Below, one piece after another: positions 1-13,499 of a DNA stretch of 64,000 nt. The translations under genes were made by a program, and so were the position numbers. The DNA is from Gibbula magus (taxonomy: Eukaryota; Mollusca; Gastropoda; Trochida; Trochidae). Each line of letters opens with the position of its first letter. Within the stretch, counting starts at the first letter, position 1. The notes under the pieces were generated by a model that worked only from the letters and a program-made list of their open reading frames with translations, had not been told where the DNA came from and did not search any database. Location of the stretch: assembly GCA_936450465.1 (NCBI GenBank), contig OW388297.1:50448630-50512629 (forward strand), written 5' to 3'.

Positions 1-1652
1 GACACTCCGAACAAGCAAAGGACAAAAAGTGATTCCAGATCCTTATGATATGTGATGCACGTTCAGTAAAAAGTATGTATATAATTATCTGATAATGGTA
101 AGGGCATTTAATGATATGTTCAGTAATTTTGAGACTTTGTTATCTTTACTCTATAAACAAAATTAATCTGATAATCATAAATCCATGAATTAAATTGTGG
201 TTATCGAAATCAATTTCTAATAATACTTATTTTTCAAGCTTCCAGTTTTCGAGAAGTGTTATAATGGATTTTACTCACCAAGTTCATCAAGTAGATTCCT
301 TTTGTACCAATTAATGTATCCTGAAACAAAACAAAATATAATTTACGGTTTTCTTTCTCAAGTAAATGTGTACATTCTCTTCACTTTATAATTCTTTGGT
401 CACTGTCATTAAATATGTGAATAGTTTTGTATATTTTGAATTTAATGAAATTAAATGACTGATTGTTTTACGACCGTCGTTTTTTAAATTTCCAGGATAT
501 CCTAAAACATAATTCTATATTTCCATATGTTAATGCTGATTCTGTTCATTTACTGAAGTAATGTCAAGATATTGTTATTTAGCAAGCATTTCCCTAACAC
601 AATTCCCAGATCAACTGCTAATATGTACTCCTGTCATAACTAATGTATCATTTTATCTTCATAAATAGGAAATATAAAATCCCCTCCGTGGTATTTTGTA
701 ATGTTGCGTTTTATCATATCATTCCTGTTTCTGACACACTCACACACTAAGATTTAATAACATCGCTTTTACATCAGACATGCTATCATTGTAATCGCGT
801 CACAACAGGTTCGTTTTCATGTTGAGTGGCCGAAAGACAGAGCCTGTCACCACAGTAACAAGGTGACGTCAGACAATTGTTTATGACGTAAAAATATATC
901 AATGATCGGTCACAATGAAATTATATATATATACATAATCACATACATACATACAAATGTACATACATACATACATACACATATTATAAATGAGTTATTG
1001 TACCTACATGATGTTAATGATAAAAACATATACAAACTAACCACCATCAACGAAAATATTATTGTTATTATTATTTCACAGTATTCAATACGTAAATATT
1101 TGCATACAAACAACTGATCATCGACCTCAAGGAAAGTTCACGATGTATTACCGTCTAGTGTAAATTATAAGATTTCAGTGTTTACTCAGTGCTTAAGCTA
1201 GGTTTGCAAATTACTAAGCCTCTCTGGACACACAGATAACATAGAAATGAGATTGAGTAAAGTCCCGAGACACTTCTTCATCAATAGATCACACGATTGG
1301 TGCCATATTTCTATTTCAGAGCCAACAGACACGCGGTCATTACGGTGCACGGGTTGAGGGTACTACGTTAGAGTTAATACATGTAAGATGATAGACGCTC
1401 ATTTGAATGAAGACAGTCTATCATTGGAAAATACCGTGTAATTTTCCTTGAGTCTGAAACCTACAATCAGCTGTGTTCAGGCAAATAAATGTTCCTGAAG
1501 GGCCTATACAATTTGTAAAATTGTGTCTACAAAGTTGAAATAACTTGTATTGGAATACAAGGGATCCTCTGCAGTTTCTCGTCCCTTTATTTTACAAAAT
1601 AAGTATGTTATTTGCAACGTACATGCTTCCTGAAATCAATGCAGAAATTATA
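1..1652. other. AT-rich stretch without a recognisable gene
   Basis: I see no conserved coding region here. Short frames at about 902-1117 on both strands are low-complexity (Ile/Tyr/His rich) and overlap a short ACAT microsatellite at about 941-979, so I do not treat them as genes. A TGACGTCA palindrome lies at 864-871. Confidence 0.6.
941..979. repeat. Short interrupted ACAT microsatellite
   Basis: The tetranucleotide ACAT repeats with one interruption (ATACAAATGT) near 951-960. Confidence 0.8.
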
Positions 1653-1774
1653 CAGGGCCTAGATGTTCGAAGCTCTCTTAGCTTAGTATGGTACTTGACA
1701 ATCATAAGTACCATACATTAACATTGACTTACGACTATCTTAGCGCTAAGAGAGCTTCGGAAATCTAGGCCCTG
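1653..1774. repeat. 122-bp palindromic hairpin, MITE-like
   Basis: The left arm starts CAGGGCCTAGATGTTCGAAG and the right arm is its near-perfect reverse complement, ending in CTAGGCCCTG. The arms are about 30 bp each around a central AT-rich loop. CAGGG ends recall hAT-type terminal repeats, but the flanking 8-mers do not match, so no target-site duplication supports that assignment. It is probably an old non-autonomous element. Confidence 0.55.
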
Positions 1775-2189
1775 GTTGTTACTCACTCTCTTCATCGGGT
1801 AAAACTTCATCTGATGTTATGGTTTCTTTTAGACATATACAAATCACATGAAGTACAGTTGTAAAGCTTTTTAGTACTTATAAACAAAGCCATTTGACAT
1901 GTACACTCATATGTAAAATAATTAAACATCACCTCAACAGAGAAAAACACGAAACACTTCTGATTGAGAGTCATGTTTGAATGTTTTTTTAAAGATGTAC
2001 TCTCAATTTCATACATGGTAATTTTATTTGTATGTTACTTTAAAACCAATTTGGGTTTTGAAATCGCATTTTAACAAGGGCATATGGCCACAGACTTTGG
2101 CATTTAAGTAAACAAGGTACATAATGTAGATATGTTATTTATATTTTCGACATGAATAACCTTCTTTGACTTAACTTTATGGAAGCAGC

Positions 2190-2450
2190 ATTACTGTAGG
2201 CCGTCGTGAAACAAAGAATAAGGAGTTTCTGAAAAAAACTATCTTTTTAGAAATATGAATATATATTAATGTTTTACAAAAAGTCTTTACGCAAGTCTTT
2301 AAGAAGTAAGGAAGTATAACCTTTTAGAAATTCAAAGTTAGTTTGATTGGCTTCTGAATAGATAATGTAACTCTGTTTTAGTCGTATTTATCACTGGCAG
2401 AAGCAAATATCTTGTATTTTGTATGGTGAAGTTTCTTGTGTGGTTGAATA
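2190..2450 (+). repeat. Relic 3' part of a TIR element family (see 63254-63838)
   Basis: The stretch aligns by eye, with many changes, to the reverse complement of the first part of the complete element at 63254-63838. Both share the TACTGTAGG block, the TTGATTGGCTTCTG-like block and the terminal motif resembling GTGACGTTTCTTTTGTGGTTGAGT. The other half is missing. Confidence 0.5.
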
Positions 2451-2754
2451 TATTTTATATAGTATGAAAGAGAACCAAATGTAAGCTTGATAGATACTGT
2501 GTATACTGTTCACGCCTGGAAACTATCTGCCAACTGAACAACAATTTAATAAACTGGACATTTTAACATTTTGGAAACTATATAAATATACCAATAAGAT
2601 TGATTGTTTCAGCAAGGCAAATACATTAGTTCAAAACTTTATAAGATCACGAAACATGTTCATCTGCACTAAACCACTTTTTGCACCAATCGAAGATGCG
2701 TTGGTCCTTTGCATCAATGAATCCAGGAAAACGCAAACGTGGCTGTATCATTAA

Positions 2755-3106
2755 AGGGGCAGTAGCACGTTTTTTGCAAACAAATATTTCAAATTACCTA
2801 TTTATAATGATAGTTTGTGCCATTCAAATTTACTTTAGGGGGGTAAAGCATCTTATTACACAAACCAGTTATCCGTAGTAGTAATAACGGTGTTGAGTTT
2901 AAAGCAAACAATTCATGGCTGCCATTTTATTGTGAACACATTTTATTATTTAAAATGACAAAAACGATTCTCATGGCTTTTATGAACCATGTACACTCAT
3001 TTTAAACATGATTTTCTGAAGAGAGAAGGGTGTTTTACTATTGGTTAAATTATTTTTCAAATACATTTCATCGACTGTTTTGAACGAAAAAACGTGCAGT
3101 GTAATA
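2755..3106 (-). mobile_element. TTAA-flanked MITE, family 1, inverted copy
   Basis: The left end is TTAA at 2751-2754 followed by AGGGGCAGTAGCACG. The body is the reverse complement of the copies at 17348-17701 and 44478-44824. Its other end has decayed. A 65-residue frame at 2681-2878 overlaps its edge and is not conserved, so I do not call it a gene. Confidence 0.7.
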
Positions 3107-4953
3107 AAAAAACTTCAGAGTCAAATCAAATTCGATTTACTAGCTTTGTTTATACAAATTCTCGATACAACAGTTTGATACTACAGGTTGTAACTACAAA
3201 TCACATGGTGTAAACGGGCCTTAACATACAATCAATAATTCAGCCAATCTATTATGCGCAATGGGATAACGTGGATCTTTCATATACATACATATGAAAC
3301 ATTTATATTTTGAAGATAAAGAGCCGAAACATCCATATGATATTAAAGGAATTTTAAATTTGAATGTTCAAAACTGAGTGTGTATCATAAGGAAAGGTTA
3401 CCCAATTCTAGCTGTATTCATAACATAACCAGTTAAATATTGCTAAATTTACGATAAACTAGAACTTTATACTAAACAAATCAAACCTGGCATTGTGAAA
3501 TATTAGACAAAATAATTCAATAAATAATAAATACAGTTTACTCTTTGATAGAAATAAGTCCACCATTCAAACAAATTAACAAGGCTTTATTGTTCAATTC
3601 AGTTAAAATCAATTCAAGTAAACCGTGCGCAGATCATTTTGTATGTCAGAATGTTTTTCCAAAATATATGTGATTTAACGTTTAAGTAGGTTTAATAGGG
3701 GTTGCGCCAATGTAAACCATTTGTTTTGTGTTGGCAGGGAGTTTAACAACATAATGTAACAACATAACAGTTTATGTGCTTAACACCAATACCTTAATGT
3801 GTTCAGCAGAGTCTAACTGACATTCAAGGAAACGCTGACATTACGACAATGACTAGGTCAGTACGTTCCCGTATGTTAGGAACCTTTAATGTCAAACCTA
3901 TTGATTGATTGATTGAGAGACAACTAACACAATGATTAAACTAGCTCCGGAAATAACATTTGTCTCTTTGCAATGATGAAATTATCACAACGTCTTTCAA
4001 AGAAATATCTTCATCAATTGCAATATTGATTATCTCAGAAGATATAACTTGTTAAAAAGAGAGTTTTACTTTTACTAATTAATGTAGAAAACACCTACAC
4101 AATATAATAACCGTCTAGCGTCTTGTAATATTAGTTTTATAATCTACCTACATCACACCAGGTTTTTTGCGTCATTGTATATTATTCATATGCAAAACAT
4201 TCATACCTTGGAGATAGTAAAACACCGTTGATTAATTTTCATGCTTAGTATCCTACTGTGCACTATATTATCCAGAATGAAGTATAAGGTAGAGCACACA
4301 TTCCAAAAATATGGTTACTAAATCTTTTACATGAATTGGTCTACAAGTAACTCATGCCGTCAATACAAAGAAATACCACGGGATCAACGCTAAAGACAGG
4401 GTATGTTTTTCAGATGTGTCTAACATGCTGTACCTTGAATATGTGTTTTTAATATTTGAGGAGAAACGGAGTAAACATCAGTTAACATAAACACTTCTTT
4501 TCACTCAGTGAAATAACATTTTCAGCGCTGATCGTTGACCACAATGCAACAATAAGACGGCGGCAGCGATACGGATAGTCAATCCATAAAATGAACGCCA
4601 TCTTCAGACCTTTACATTATTTTGACATAAATAAATACTCATGAGTCTGTTACATTTATAAAGGCATACATGCTCTGTTACTTCAGTGTACTTGCATATC
4701 GCATGGAAACACACTTGCACTTAGAACGGATTTATCCATCCAAACACCAACACTTCTATGGACTAATCACTCCCACGTCCCCTCGCTGACAATTCAACCA
4801 AGTCACGTGCTGAAGCGGATGTTACTCATTAAATGAGACTTGTAGGGCACTGTAATGTTTGCAATACGTGATATAAGATTACCAATTAAAGGTGCTGATC
4901 ATGACTTCTGTTCGATAAAGAAAGGATATTATGAAGACATTTACGACTTAGGC
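3107..4953. other. AT-rich stretch, no gene seen
   Basis: I find no conserved coding frame. At about 4800-4880 there is a degenerate copy of a segment found in units A and B (17915-17990, 30935-31010), recognisable by GTGCTGAA followed by CGGATGTTA and a GCAATACGTGAT-like block. Confidence 0.5.
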
Positions 4954-4957
4954 TTAA

Positions 4958-5230
4958 AGGTGCTGTACCACGCCGTTATTACTAAAATAAAGTGCTCTCA
5001 CAAAAAAGTGAATAAGTGTTACCAATGGATAAATAAGACTCCTGAAACGATAAAAAGAGTTTTAAAACGAATATACTTGTACATGGTTCCAATAAGCTAT
5101 GCGGCTCCATTTCCCATCGAGCGGTCATTTAAAAGTGTTCACTCAAATGTAGGTCAAGTGATATGACTGATGCAGCGATACTTAAACACGTAGAATAGAG
5201 TTTTGAAAATGGCAAAATGGAATGATAAAC
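4958..5230 (-). repeat. Partial copy of the 38094-38620 TTAA element
   Basis: TTAA at 4954-4957 precedes AGGTGCTGTACCACG. The following roughly 270 bases align to the reverse complement of the element at 38094-38620, sharing the ATAAGTGTTACC and GATACTTAAACAC blocks. The far end is not found. The 103-residue frame at 4855-5166, the longest outside the DIRS element, runs from flanking repeat sequence into this copy, so it is better explained as a chance frame than as a gene. Confidence 0.55.
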
Positions 5231-6871
5231 AATGTTTATGTCTCTCGAAATCTCGTGAGCTCTACAAATTTACCTCTCACACTGAAGAGTTAATAATTGT
5301 GGAAAAGTATTTATCTTACCTTCCCTGTATTCAAACAAACTGTTAGCTAATCATAATACTCTAATACTAGTATTTCTTCAATGGTTAAGTGGTTGGCCTA
5401 AGACTAATTGACGGGTCCCATATAACGCCATATAATGCAACCAAACTCTTCAATATTGCTCAAATAAAGTTTTCCTGATAGCTGAAGTAATTATCTAAAG
5501 CATGATGGGTTAACTGAATTTTGTTGCAGATTATAACTTCACATGGAACTCAGGTCATTTCTGAATTTGGTTGCAGTCCCTATAGGCAGCTGCAACAAAA
5601 TGTCTTAAATCATAAAAACACGTTTTCATGAAAAGGAACAGCAGAACTAATCGTATGTGCTTGTCAACACACTGTTTGATCTCTGCAACTAAATAATTAC
5701 TTGCCAAGGTTGGAATAATGATGAATAATTGCTGCAAAAATATGTTGATGCAGATCCCCACATGTATATGTGACTGCAACCAAATTCGCTAAATACAAGA
5801 CATCAAGTACATTTCTGTCCTGCAACCAAATTTTCAGATGTCAGATATAATATGTCATATTATTGAAAATCATCTCTGCTACTTTGATTACTTTGTATGA
5901 CCAGTACTTATGTTGCGTTTAAAAATCATTATGGAGCCCTCGTCATTCTGATCCTTTAATTACTCTAGGACCAGTGTATTGCTATATTATTCCAGTGTGT
6001 ATAGAACACATGCATTCTTCATCATAGAGACATATCAATGTAATAAGGACATGATTTTCTCTCCAAACTGTCATGCACTGATGTCATCATTAACGCATCC
6101 ACATCCAGAATTTCATTGCAAATAGAACACTGTTATTTGCACGTATTATTCTCCTCGTCCGCCTACACAAAGACAGAAACCTTCAAGTGTCAAGCATATT
6201 GAGATTAATGATGAAGGAAGAACACATGATTGAACAAGTGATCCGGAAAATAGCCTTTGGACTGTACTAATTTCAGGTCTCGTAATGCATTAGTGTTATC
6301 GATGTGTCGTTGGTCTGCGGGTTCCTCACCCTAGATTGGAAGGAAGGTTATCTAACCCTTCTTAATGCAATGAACAGATCAACTTGATCCAGAGAAATGT
6401 TATCATTAGGGTTGTACAGTGAATCAAAACTATCAATCAAAGTTATATTAGTAACATGTATCAAATGTTTAGATGACATGCTTACGAAACTATATGTCTG
6501 CGGTTATTATTGTTGCTTTTGTAAAGTGCTGATTCCTAAAGTTGGTTGAACATTTAATAAATAAGTAGTATACTCCCAGTCATTTTCTAACATCACAACA
6601 AGTGATCCATGTCACTTTTGCCATTGCGCATGAACATGCCAGTTAACTTATAAAGGTATACTACATGTGTAACAACACAAATTGACATACTGTGTCTTAC
6701 TGCTTTTACAAATTGCATGAATAACGAAGTATACCCTTAGTCATGTTATGACATTACAACAAGGCACTAGTATTGTTTTAATTTTAATATTATCATAGAA
6801 CATGAACATGACACTTATCTTATATGGGTATAATGAATGTCTAACATCATTTATTAACTTGTAAATCTGTG
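5231..6871. other. AT-rich stretch with a degenerate local repeat
   Basis: No gene seen. About 6000-6270 is a diverged copy of a segment also present near 12330-12570, 18240-18480 and 31255-31500. All contain a CTCCGCCTACA-like block and then the shared block AAGTGATCCGGAAAATAGC or a close variant. Confidence 0.5.
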
Positions 6872-6875
6872 TTAA

Positions 6876-7220
6876 AGGTACATCCAGTGTGTTGTTGGGG
6901 GTCAAATATGCCAAACGTTATAAATGGCCTGACTTTATCGAGAAGTTCCAACTATTACCGAAAACTACCATTTTGATGATACTCGACTCGATATGAAGGT
7001 AAAAGTGTCGATATCTGATCGTAAACCGAACAATGAACCGCGTGTGGCGCGCGCCAATGAGTCAAACGAGTTTAATTGGAAACTAGTATTTATGATATAT
7101 TTGGCGATTGGGGATGAATATGCAAGCTGAGTGAATATGTTTGTATTGTTAACAGCACATATGGTGTGTTTGAACGCATTAAAGCCAAATAAAATGTTAT
7201 GAAACACAATGGATGCACCT
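6876..7220. mobile_element. TTAA-flanked MITE, 345 bp
   Basis: TTAA lies at 6872-6875 and again at 7221-7224. The ends are inverted repeats: AGGTACATCCAGTGTGTT on the left and, read inward from the right, AGGTGCATCCATTGTGTT (two mismatches in 18). The minus-strand frame at 6965-7207 lies inside it and resembles no family I know. TTAA target duplication is characteristic of piggyBac-type transposition; the assignment is inferred from the ends alone. Confidence 0.75.
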
Positions 7221-7620
7221 TTAATAGAACGTTGACAAAAGCCGTTCGCATTGAATGTGAAATTTATTCCTTTTAACGGTAGTTTTTACTGGTGAATGTT
7301 AAACATTTGAAGTAAAGTAGGATCGTTGAATGACACTTATTTCATAACGATCATTGACAGCTTTTCAAACATTATGTTGCTATCCTTGATAATGGTCTAA
7401 ACATATACTTCCAAGTATCAGTGAAGAAGTTTATCATCCCGAAACCTTCCTTTTTCAGTTAGTGAATATGATCGGATGATTATTGATATCTTAACACTAT
7501 TGATTTGTACTTAATGTAAAATAATTTGCTTTGATGTAAAATATCATATTTTGGAAACAGGGTTATACAACCGATCCATTTTTTTCTTGCACCGTAGCGA
7601 CATTTTAATGCCTATTATTA

Positions 7621-8000
7621 CCCATATGGTTGAAAATAACCGAGTTAATATTATTGATATGAGCACATGTGCACATATCACGTTTGCCTAGCAACCATTG
7701 TTTTACCGCGATCTTCCGTATTTTGTCGTCTGTGACGTCATTAAACGATTGTTCGTGACGTCACTGTAGCTTGCCGTCGCAAGAGAATGCTGGCCGTAAT
7801 CTGACTATTTTTACGTGAATCAAATTGAATCAAATAGGTAATAAAGAAATTATTACACTCGAAAGTGTGCCATATGACTTTTACGAAACTCGTGCAAACT
7901 TATGTATAACCCTCGCTCTCGCTCGGGAAATAGAAAAAATACACTCGTTTCGTAAAAGTCATATGGCATACAAATGTACTTCCTCGGGTAATGATCTCTT
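7621..8000. repeat. Hairpin repeat with paired TGACGTCA sites, copy 1
   Basis: This is a direct repeat of 39913-40268. It contains TGACGTCA at 7733-7740 and 7756-7763, then a perfect 22-bp inverted repeat (7868-7889 with 7947-7968) around a loop rich in CTCGCTC. The 67-residue frame at 7825-8028 simply reads through the hairpin. Function is unknown; a non-autonomous mobile element is likely. Confidence 0.65.
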
Positions 8001-8397
8001 TATCATAGACAGTGCACTTGATATGTAACCTAGTTGTTAATATGTATACAATGTTAAATTATTAAATGCAAATCGATAAATCTATATTTTATTGAAGGGT
8101 GTATGCAATGAGATGAGAGACGTTTAAAGTGATCCATATTCGTCAACTGAATACGCATATACATTTTGTGATATTGCGTACTCGTATGAGAAACTCTCGA
8201 TCTTTTGTACAGTTGATTCCAGAATGGGTACTTAAATGAGGACATGGACAATATTACCATTTCACATGAATCCATCTCAAACGCATTTACACATCATCTT
8301 CCAACACATCTCATATTGAAATATTGGTGTGTTTACATGACAAGATATACAGCTGTAGCTTGTCGAAATCAACACTTCAAGCATTAAGGATGTTCGC

Positions 8398-8916
8398 TCC
8401 TCAAATTTATAGAATTAAACTTTTTTCTAACTTATATTTTTTAAAAGATCAAGGTATATGATTGAAAAATCAGCAATAAAAAATAGGGGGTAGTGTAGGT
8501 TTTTTCGAGATATGACGCCTGTAAGATAGTGGGGTGAAGTACAATTTTAACATGGGAGTCTATGGGAAAAAACTTTAAAATACTACATTTCTAGTATTAA
8601 ACTTTTTTACCTTTTTTGAAATGTTACAAAGTTCATGTTCCCCTATCGAAATTGATGAAAAAATATATATGGTAGTGTGGTTTTTTTTAAGCTTTGACAC
8701 AAAAGCTTTGTACCTGAAAACCTCTCTTTTTAGTCAAATTTAGGCCATTTATGCCGTTTAAGCATTTTTTAGAGGTTCTAAATCACCTTTTCTTTATTTC
8801 ATTTGCTTTGTAGCATGTAGGTGATGTGGAATATCATGAAGTAAATAAAAATGACAAAAAAGCTTTACTTCATCATATTTCATTTTTTGAAGTTCAACAG
8901 GAAGGAGCGAACATCC
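8398..8916. mobile_element. TTAA-flanked MITE, 519 bp
   Basis: TTAA lies at 8394-8397 and 8917-8920. The terminal inverted repeat is GGATGTTCGCTCCT, perfect over 14 bases. The interior is very T/A rich with no coding frame. Confidence 0.8.
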
Positions 8917-8920
8917 TTAA

Positions 8921-11900
8921 AAAGGGAAAAGAGCAAATCTCAATGATGTATTGTGGTGTTTAGGTTGTTTGGGATATAGTCCGAATTCCGTAACAGAACG
9001 TGCAATGAATATAGAGAACTAGCAAGTCTACATCGATATGATTGATGTGCGTATGTCCTCATTGTAAACTCTTTATTAAGTAAACGAACAGTGATAAGTC
9101 ATAGAAATAACGTTTCTTTGACTAGACATTTCAGTGCATGATGTGATGAAGGATACCCCATCGCATTCAAGGGTTTCAATAACATTTCTAATTATGTGTT
9201 GCCTTAATGACGTATATTACTTGTTTACCCACTTCGTCACTTGTAGATGTGTTATTCTCTTCTGCATATATTGTGTTATGTATTTTAGCCTTGTCAAATA
9301 GTTGTCGATTACGTGGAGAGGGCTTCTATAAGTTTCACAACTTGTGCCCAATCCATTTCTTAAATGAATGAACTGTTTTCAATCAAATGAAAAGCATTGT
9401 TTTTGTTACTACCATTTTCGAAAAAACATACATCTGCTCAAAAGATTTTAATGACAACTGAAAGTTACCTATCATCTTGGCAGGGTCAACAAACTAAACC
9501 TTAAATCTTAATTGATCTGTATTGTTATTGTAGTTTGGTTTGGTGTTCTTTCATGCAATACATTTAAAGTGCTTGGAGGACTTGACATATATGAAATAAA
9601 CAAATATTTAAGCATAGTTGGAACAGATTGACGACCTAAAGTTCTCTTTCATTAGTTCCTAACAAAGAAAGTGATCTGTGATATATTTTCGAATACATTG
9701 CGGTATAATGCCTTTCCTCTAAATTACATATCATCGATATTCGTGTTTCCATTACAACAATGCTTTGATCAATAGATCTTTATCTTATTTCAAAGTTGTT
9801 ATGAAAGAAGCTATTCTTCATTTTAGATGTCTGATTAATGTTTTCTGCCAATGCCATAATTTTGTATTATTATATTAGGAAAAAATTGTTTTGATATGTA
9901 GCTTTATGAGCATAATCACTCATTGTTTCACAAAGTGGGCAAAGTAAATTCAATCCGCTTTAAATAGGTTTTGATCATGTCATTAACCACATGAATGCTT
10001 ACACAAATGAGACTAATTCTAAAATAATGTGATGAAATGACAAAGGAACTTGAAAATGATTAATTTTCAGAACAAAGCTTCAGTCACTTTGAACTAACAT
10101 GTTTTGAATCTCATTACCTGCCTATGTGAATGCTTATATAAGTTGATTTATGAGGCCACGACACATTTTGACGAAGTACTCTCTTGTAAGTCTGCTTGTA
10201 AACAAGTATTTCGTGTGCACATTTACCCATACACTCTATATTTACCCATATGCACCGTAACAACAAATTAATTGTATTGCCCAAATGTTAAAATATACAC
10301 GCGCAGCAGAAAAGTGAAAGAATGTGAGAAAAGTATATTAGCTAATACAACTTCACTCTTTAAATACGAAACTATAGGACATTATCAGGATTTGAGATAT
10401 AACTGGTCATGAATCATAAACCTCTCAAGATTTCTCAATCCCAACTCAAAGGTCTCTGCACTCCCTATGATAGCCTCTCATAAGTTTTTACCACAAATCT
10501 GGAGGTCTCATTGAGACAAACGGTTTTACCAATGACGCAAATGCACCCTCAATGCAGGTTAATTTACCATAGTAGTGATGGCAGGAATCGAACGGCGGTT
10601 ATCCACTACGTAAGATCGGTGTCAAAACATTGATCGTCACTTTTATTTAAACGTGCTCCTCTAGTTCTATCATGTATATTTTCATGTACATGACATTTGC
10701 ATATTTTCTGTAACATATACATGTTTATATGTCTTTAACATCACTTACAAAGTACATACCTCCCCAAAACACTTGGTTGTATTTAAACATTGAGGTATCT
10801 CACGTAAAAGGAAAATCTCGCAAGTTCGGTTTTGCTTTCTGTTCCAACCAAGACAATATTTAAAATCAGTTCAAATATCCGCGCTCTTGATTTCTCCCTG
10901 ACCTTAAGGCCGTGACGTATTACCTTTCGATGTGCAAAATGGTAACACAACCTGCAAGTTTGAAGATCAGGAAAGCCATATTGAGTTAGGCTAAGGGGTA
11001 CTTCTGCCGCAAGTAATCACAAAACTGCTGCGATATTTAGCGTTCAGAGTCAACGGGCACGAGGTCATTACTGGAGGCGGGAGTTCTTAAATTACAGTTT
11101 CGAAAGTGACAAAATCTTATTTGAGGAAAGTCAGTGAGCCTATCAATTGAAAACAGTTCTGTATTTTGGACTAACAGATATCGTTTTCTGTCAAGCTAGG
11201 ACAAGTTAAGTAGACATTACGAATACAAGCAATATGTGTCTTTTTATCTTCCCGTTTTTGTAGGGACAAAATAAACACTGCCCGCTTTTAAGCTATACTC
11301 AGGTATACATGTGTGTATGACCTGTATCAGAATTATCGACTTGACATGAACATGCTTATTATCATTGATTATTTGAAAGAGTCAAAGATTAAAAGTTAGC
11401 ATGAATACGGAAATGTAAAATAATGTTAATTTCTTAGAACACTGGGTCAAAAGCTTCAAGTGGATGCATTTCTACTCATTTATTTTCTTTTGAATTTTTA
11501 TTATTATTTAACAGTCGTAAACGTGAGTTTATTTATTCCAATGAGGTCACTTTGTTAGGCCCAAACATTGAGAAGTTTAATCTGGATCAATTTTACCCCA
11601 CAAATACCAGGACTAAATGCCTGAGCACGATTCAGTCCCGTTTTAGTCTCAGAATAGTAAAAGTGTGAACTAGCATAAGTAGAAAAAAATCCTCCTTACG
11701 ATCTCCTCGAATTTGAATTCTTTTATTGTATTATTGGAAAGCTTCCCCAAAATGTAATGCAAATTTGATAGTTTACGGATGAGGAAGTCAAAACTAATTT
11801 GTGAAAGTTGATCATTAATAACTTATTTTCATTCCTAGCATTTCATTAATCACGTTATGTGATATATTGTGCATTTCTGTTTTAATGAATAATTATGATT

Positions 11901-12119
11901 CCTCGACTTTAGGAAAATGTTGGTGTCAATGTCAGAACTAAATTAATGATATTGTTCATAGTTAATGTAAGTGACTCATTTACTTTCTTCCTGTTAAATA
12001 TACATACGAACACCTCAGACGGTCTATCGTTTAAACTCCCACGTAGTTTTACTGACATTTGCTATTTCGATAGGGGTTCAGGTAAAACTAAATTCCCTTG
12101 GTTCACAAGATTCGTTACT
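8921..12119. other. AT-rich stretch without a recognisable gene
   Basis: I see no conserved frame, TIR pair or tandem array. At 10584-10593 the minus strand holds GTTCGATTCC, a pol III B-box-like motif as in tRNA-derived SINEs, but no full tRNA fold can be drawn around it. Confidence 0.5.
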
Positions 12120-13270
12120 TCTAGGCAGTGCTGAAGCCAGGTGCTGAACTGGATCGTACTCATTAAGTGATATCTGTAGGACACTGGGTGTACAATGTAG
12201 GTGATGACTTAAAATATCTTCAATGACCTAAGTTATCTGAAATATAAACGACACAGGTCGAAATATCATTGTTTTACTTCAGTGAATGGTTTCAGCATTC
12301 TATTGTAAATAACTACCAACACTTAATGATGATTAGGAAAGGGCAATGTAATAATGCAAGAAATATCTCTCCAAATTGTCATGCACTGATTTCATCATTA
12401 ACGCATTCACAATAGGAGTCAACAGCACGGGAATAGAATACGTCCGCCTACATACAGGCAGAAATCTTCACGTGTCAAATGTATTTGGATTAATGGTGAG
12501 AGAGAAAGCCATGATTGAACGAGTGATCCAGAAAATAGCTTTTGGCCTGTACTGATTCCAGGACTGTTTTACATAATCTTTATCAAGGTGATTGCTTTAA
12601 CGATGTATGACCTTTTTTGAGAACTTCTTTTCCTTACACTATACATTTCATTCAAACTGATCTGAACCTCCTTAAAGTTAACTATGACCTATACATCAGT
12701 AACACATAACTCAATAAGGAGTATAAGCTAGGATGTAAAACAGGCCTGAAAAAAACAGACCAAGATCACTTGTTCAATCATGTGTTATCTATTAATCTCA
12801 ATGTAGTTGACACTTAAAGCTTTCTGCGGTGGATGAGGACGAATACAACAAAAAGATTACAGCATTTTATGTCCATGCTGTTCATTCCAGTTGCGAGTGC
12901 ATTAACCTTTCCTTATCGTCATTAAGCGTGCTCTTTATATCCAAACTAGAATGCTAAAACCGTGCACTAATCTTCAACAATGTAAAACTGAATATCATAT
13001 TATTTGACATATCATAATCCGAAAAACCAAATGCGAATAAGGGAAATAATACTACAAATACCAAACCTTTGTTTGAACACAAATGTTCAATCTGTTCCAT
13101 ATTTGTACAGATATCTAATGTCATAGAATGGGTTCTGGAATCATTTCTCTATAAATACAAACGTCATCACTTATACTCTGACATCTTAAATCACGGATTG
13201 CAAACATCCCAGCGTCCAGCAGATCTCACTTAATGAGTAACATCCGAATCAGCACGTGACTTAAGCATTG
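12120..13270. repeat. Degenerate copies of unit A/B segments, facing each other
   Basis: 12120-12570 aligns in direct orientation to 17900-18480. Shared blocks are GTGCTGAA..GGAT, GACACTGGGTGT and GTGATCC.GAAAATAGC. About 12740-13270 carries the same blocks on the minus strand, including CACTTAATGAGTAACATCCG and AAGATCACTTGTTCAATC. The two copies are head-to-head and strongly diverged. The small frame at 11946-12134 is not conserved between copies. Confidence 0.55.
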
Positions 13271-13499
13271 CCTAGAAGGAACGACTATTGTGAACCTAAT
13301 GAATCTAGCTTTATCTGAACTCCGATTAAAATATAAATTGATTGATATATGAGAAAACTAAGCGTGAGTTTTATACCATAAACTGTTTGTGGTGTTGAGA
13401 TGAACACTGACGATTTCTCTTCACATTTCTGTAATTACATATGGCCTGAAAATAAAATGACCATATGATATTGCAGACGGTCACCAGTCCATAAAAGAT

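Noticed and set aside
902..1117. Overlapping frames on both strands
   Set aside because: Low-complexity translation over an ACAT microsatellite, with no homology signal.
4855..5166. 103-residue open frame as a possible host gene
   Set aside because: It runs from one degenerate repeat into a TTAA element copy, and related copies do not keep the frame.
10584..10593. tRNA gene from a B-box-like motif
   Set aside because: No A box, anticodon arm or acceptor stem can be drawn; the same applies to 45404-45414.
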